In this document: positions 6,003-8,460 of the stretch, piece by piece
Layout: every line of letters begins with the position of its first letter
How positions within the stretch are numbered: the first letter of the stretch is position 1
Source: Planctomycetota bacterium
GTDB lineage: Bacteria; Planctomycetota; UBA1135; UBA2386
Direction: 5' to 3'
NCBI GenBank assembly: GCA_003235605.1
Contig: QJVU01000474.1
Span: 1 to 8,460 of the forward strand
Length of the DNA: 8,460 nt
The notes under the pieces: model-generated
Databases searched by the model: none
What the model saw: the letters and a program-made list of their open reading frames with translations, nothing else
Told to the model about the DNA's origin: nothing
Translations under genes and position numbers: made by a program

Positions 6003-6911
6003 ATGCCCTCACAGCGAGAACGAGAACGAGAGAGCGTACGCCAGCGGGAATCGGTGCCTTCGGAGGCCACGGTTCTGGCGGCGATCGAGTTGCTTGGCGA
6101 CGACAACCCGAAGATCGTGGAAGCATGTCGCGATCAGCTGCTGGCTTGGCGTGACCCGGCGCGCCGCCATTTGAACGCTGCCGCCTCGCATCCTGATGCT
6201 GTTGTTCGCGTGCGTGTGCGCGCGGTGCTGCGCGCGCTCGACCAGAAGGAATGGTGCTCCTCCGTGGCCACGTTTGCTGCCAACCTTCCCGGCGAGGGTC
6301 ACCTCGACTACAGGACCCTGGAGCGCGGCGCACTTCTCCTGTCGTCGTTGGGTCGGATGGGGAAAGTGCGCGCCAGCGCCGTGGCGGCGGCATTGGACCA
6401 CCATGGCGAGGAGTTGAGACGTCGCATCGATGGCAAGTCCACTGTGACCATTGCCCGTCTGCTTTCCGGCTACCTGGCCGGGCGCCAGGGCTACAGCGGC
6501 AAGCAGAGCAGCTTCTACAACGCAAGCAACGTGTGTCTCGACACCGTGGTACAGCGGGGTCTGGGCGTTCCGGTGTCCCTGGCCCTGCTCTACATGCTGG
6601 TCGGACGTCGCGCCGGGCTGCATGTGACCGGCATTTCGATCCCGGACCACTTCCTGGTGCGGGTGCACGGCAGCAAGCCCGTGCTGCTCGATCCCTACCA
6701 CGAGGGGCGGTCCGTCACGAAAGCCGATTGCGTCCGCTACCTGCGACGCGCGGGGCTTGGCCTGCACACGTCCTCGTACCTGGAGGATGTGACCGACCGC
6801 CAGGTTCTTGGCTACCTGTTGCGGAATCTGAGCCGGGTCTACGGTTATCGTGAGGACAATGACTCATGTACCGCCCTGGAATACGCCCGGCAGGCCCTCA
6901 TGGGGTCGTAG
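6003..6911 (+). CDS. SirB1-family transglutaminase-fold protein with a helical N-terminal region
   Basis: With the ATG at 6003 the product has 302 residues. Residues 1-20 are very charged (repeated R-E pairs from tandem GAGAAC codons). Residues about 20-82 are helical and HEAT-like in pattern. Residues about 95-280 match the SirB1/Transglut_core2 family: F-Y-N-A-S-N-V-C-L-D (171-180), R-G-L-G-V-P-V-S-L-A-L-L-Y (185-197), P-D-H-F-L-V-R (214-220), L-L-D-P-Y-H-E-G (228-235) and Y-L-L-R-N-L (271-276). H216 and D230 fit the His and Asp of the transglutaminase triad. The usual Cys position falls in P-V-S, so no Cys nucleophile is evident; this is typical of the family, whose biochemical activity is poorly known. 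The product is cytoplasmic, with no signal peptide. The frame is open back to 5817, but that extension does not look coding. The 3' end overlaps the lipoprotein gene by 53 nt in another frame, implying co-transcription. Confidence 0.86.
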   Translation: MPSQRERERESVRQRESVPSEATVLAAIELLGDDNPKIVEACRDQLLAWRDPARRHLNAAASHPDAVVRVRVRAVLRALDQKEWCSSVATFAANLPGEGHLDYRTLERGALLLSSLGRMGKVRASAVAAALDHHGEELRRRIDGKSTVTIARLLSGYLAGRQGYSGKQSSFYNASNVCLDTVVQRGLGVPVSLALLYMLVGRRAGLHVTGISIPDHFLVRVHGSKPVLLDPYHEGRSVTKADCVRYLRRAGLGLHTSSYLEDVTDRQVLGYLLRNLSRVYGYREDNDSCTALEYARQALMGS

Positions 6912-8190
6912 TCTCACCGTTCTCACCGTCGGCGTTGCCGCGCTGACCCTCGTTGGCTGCGCCGGCCTTTTCCAGCGCGCGCTCCCCGACACGGCTTCCC
7001 AATACGAAGTGCAGGCCCGGGGACCGTTGCTGGTGGGCAGCGCCGAGGCGGACATCACGCCCACGGACGTCCAGTACATGGGGGGATACAACATCGCCAG
7101 GGTGTCCACCGGCGTGTTCAGCCCGCTGAAGGCCCGCGCCATGGTCCTGATCATGGGCGAGCAGCGGTTCGCGATCGTGGGCTATGACAACCTGGGCATG
7201 CAGCGGGAGGATGTCGACTGGGTCAAGCGTGGCGTGACCGGGTTCCCCAACGGCAATGTCCTGCTCTGCGCCAGCCACACCCACGCCGGGCCGGACCTGG
7301 TCGGCATGTGGGGGTTCTATTTCCTCACCAGTGGCCGGGACCCGGAATACCTGGCCAAGGTGCGCCTGGGCGTTGCCAAGGCGGTCGCCGACGCGGTCGC
7401 CGCGGCCCGACCGGCCAGGCTGGTCCACGGCGTCGTGCGCCTGCCAGACGGGATCATCCGCAATTCCAACCGCAAGGGCCTCTACAACCGCCGTTTCACG
7501 GTGATCCAGGCCCAGGACAAGGAAGACAACAACCGGCCCCTTGGCACGCTGCTGCACCTGGCCTGCCACCCGGAGATCTTCCGGCGGGAGAACACGCTGA
7601 TCTCCGCGGACTTCGTTGGCGGCCTCTGCGACGCCTGGGCGGCCGCCGGACTGGGGCAGGCCGTGTTCGTGAACGGCGAGCTCGGGGCGATGGTCACGCC
7701 GCAGTTCCGGCCCAAGAATGCCGAGGGCATCCCTCTGATCGGCAACAAGCTGATGGAGCTGGGACGGACCGCCCTGGCTGGGAGCAAGGAGCTGGTGGTG
7801 GACGAGATCGAACTGCGGCGACGGGATCTCTACTTTCCCCTGGAGTCGTCTGGCCTCAAGTTCGCCCGCCTCACGATGGTGATCCCCCGGGAGCTCTACA
7901 GCGGCTGCCTGCGCAGCACCATTGGCTACCTGCGTCTGGGCTCCTTCGAGGCAGTCTGTGTTCCCGGCGAGATGGAGCCAGGATTGGCCGCCAGAGTCAG
8001 GGCAACGACACACCGACCCGACCTGGTGATCTTCGGCTTGTGCGATGACGAGGTCGGCTACCTGCTGGCTGAAAAGGACGCGCACGATCCGCTCTTCGCC
8101 TACGAACGCAGTGTTTCCCCTGGTCCCGCGGCGGGGAGAATCGTGTCCACGGCGCTGGCCGGGGCAATGCCGGTCAGAGCCAGCCCTTAA
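6859..8190 (+). CDS. Neutral/alkaline ceramidase-like lipoprotein
   Basis: This 443-residue product begins at ATG 6859, with GAGG 3 nt before it. GTG 6850 is an alternative adding three residues. A lipoprotein signal peptide ends in the lipobox L-V-G-C with lipidated C34, predicting an envelope location. The body resembles the N-terminal domain of neutral ceramidases, zinc amidases that release fatty acid from ceramide: G-S-A-E-A-D-I-T-P (60-68), S-H-T-H-A-G-P (139-145), A-C-H-P-E (235-239), P-G-E (369-371) and G-Y-L-L (400-403). H140, H237, E371 and Y401 fit the four zinc ligands of Pseudomonas ceramidase as I recall them. The loop that carries the catalytic Ser (G-D-x-S-P) reads N-G-E-L-G-A-M-V-T-P, so no Ser is evident there. 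It is shorter than full ceramidases (about 650-750) and lacks room for their C-terminal domain. The true substrate is therefore uncertain. It is translated from the SirB1-like transcript or coupled to it. Confidence 0.87.
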   Translation: MTHVPPWNTPGRPSWGRSLTVLTVGVAALTLVGCAGLFQRALPDTASQYEVQARGPLLVGSAEADITPTDVQYMGGYNIARVSTGVFSPLKARAMVLIMGEQRFAIVGYDNLGMQREDVDWVKRGVTGFPNGNVLLCASHTHAGPDLVGMWGFYFLTSGRDPEYLAKVRLGVAKAVADAVAAARPARLVHGVVRLPDGIIRNSNRKGLYNRRFTVIQAQDKEDNNRPLGTLLHLACHPEIFRRENTLISADFVGGLCDAWAAAGLGQAVFVNGELGAMVTPQFRPKNAEGIPLIGNKLMELGRTALAGSKELVVDEIELRRRDLYFPLESSGLKFARLTMVIPRELYSGCLRSTIGYLRLGSFEAVCVPGEMEPGLAARVRATTHRPDLVIFGLCDDEVGYLLAEKDAHDPLFAYERSVSPGPAAGRIVSTALAGAMPVRASP

Positions 8191-8460
8191 CCGTGGCGTA
8201 GATCGGTGTCATGATCCTCATGATCGACAGCAAGAGCCCGATCATGACGATCAGGATCACGATCGGCTGACGCTTCAGCTCGCGGATGACCCTGCCCAGG
8301 CTGTTGGGGAACAGGCCCTCGACCACGCCAGCCCCGTCCAGGGGCGGCACCGCAATGAGGTTGATGGTCAAGAGGAGGATGTTGAGGATCAGTAGATACG
8401 AGACCGCCAGGCAAAGGCTCTTGGTCAGGACCGTCCGGTCATCGGGAAACGGTAGGACAC
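8174..8460 (-). CDS. Site-2-protease-type (M50) membrane metalloprotease, C-terminal part
   Basis: The minus-strand frame is open from the right edge to the TGA at 8176-8174, giving about 95 C-terminal residues; the start lies outside. A hydrophobic segment runs into N-L-I-A-V-P-P-L-D-G (about 8363-8334). That is the N-x-x-P-x-P-P-L-D-G motif of M50 proteases, whose Asp is the third zinc ligand. A short amphipathic stretch and a second membrane segment (V-I-L-I-V-M-I-G-L-L-L, near 8263-8230) follow, then a brief tail. The HExxH motif should lie upstream and cannot be checked. Such proteases cut substrates within or next to the membrane; the substrate is unknown. The last 17 nt overlap the end of the convergent lipoprotein gene. 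Confidence 0.85.
   Translation of the reverse strand, partial: VLPFPDDRTVLTKSLCLAVSYLLILNILLLTINLIAVPPLDGAGVVEGLFPNSLGRVIRELKRQPIVILIVMIGLLLSIMRIMTPIYATVKGWL
8218..8247. repeat. 9-bp inverted repeat inside the protease gene
   Basis: TCATGATCG (8218-8226) and CGATCATGA (8239-8247) form a perfect 9-bp inverted repeat with a 12-nt spacer. A further TCATGATC lies directly before it at 8209-8216. It begins 28 nt after the lipoprotein stop codon, but no T run follows. It may simply reflect repeated ATC and ATG codons in a membrane helix. Confidence 0.35.

Noticed and set aside
6898..8085. Long minus-strand open frame antisense to the ceramidase-like gene
   Set aside because: The plus strand carries clear ceramidase-family motifs and a lipobox. 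The antisense translation is compositionally biased and motif-free.

Overview
This window is high-GC bacterial chromosome with densely packed ordinary genes and no mobile element, CRISPR array or recognisable defence cassette. The gene set fits Planctomycetota or another environmental Gram-negative-type phylum: a PolB-like DEDDy exonuclease, a ceramidase-fold lipoprotein, a SirB1-type protein with helical repeats, and a large membrane-anchored protein of unknown function. Ribosome binding sites are often weak. The phylum is an inference from gene content; no marker gene is present to fix it.

Layout from left to right. (1) The 3' part of an HD-superfamily phosphohydrolase gene (+) enters from the left edge and ends at 945. 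(2) A convergent two-gene operon on the minus strand follows. A class I aspartate-type aminotransferase (3258 to 2065) is read first, then, 12 nt later, an OB-fold/DEDDy exonuclease fusion (2052 to 979). (3) A divergent intergenic region of about 200 nt leads to a 696-residue, N-terminally membrane-anchored protein of unknown function (3462-5552, +). Its sequence looks internally duplicated. (4) A stand-alone tRNA-Leu(GAG) gene with encoded CCA (5643-5730) has its own likely promoter (5601-5628) and a strong intrinsic terminator (5736-5773). (5) A 229-nt gene-free stretch carries a 10-bp inverted repeat. (6) A plus-strand pair overlaps by 53 nt: a SirB1/transglutaminase-fold protein with a helical N-terminus (6003-6911) and a neutral-ceramidase-like lipoprotein (6859-8190). 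(7) The 3' end of a site-2-protease-type (M50) membrane metalloprotease gene (minus strand, 8460 to 8174) overlaps the lipoprotein gene tail to tail by 17 nt.

Most genes look like independent housekeeping or envelope functions rather than one pathway. Two co-transcribed pairs are supported by spacing (aminotransferase-exonuclease and SirB1-like-ceramidase-like), but the sequence does not show a biochemical link within either pair. I did not find a clear undescribed system. The best leads are the OB-fold/exonuclease fusion, the duplicated anchored protein, and the ceramidase-like lipoprotein, which keeps plausible zinc ligands but has an altered nucleophile loop.
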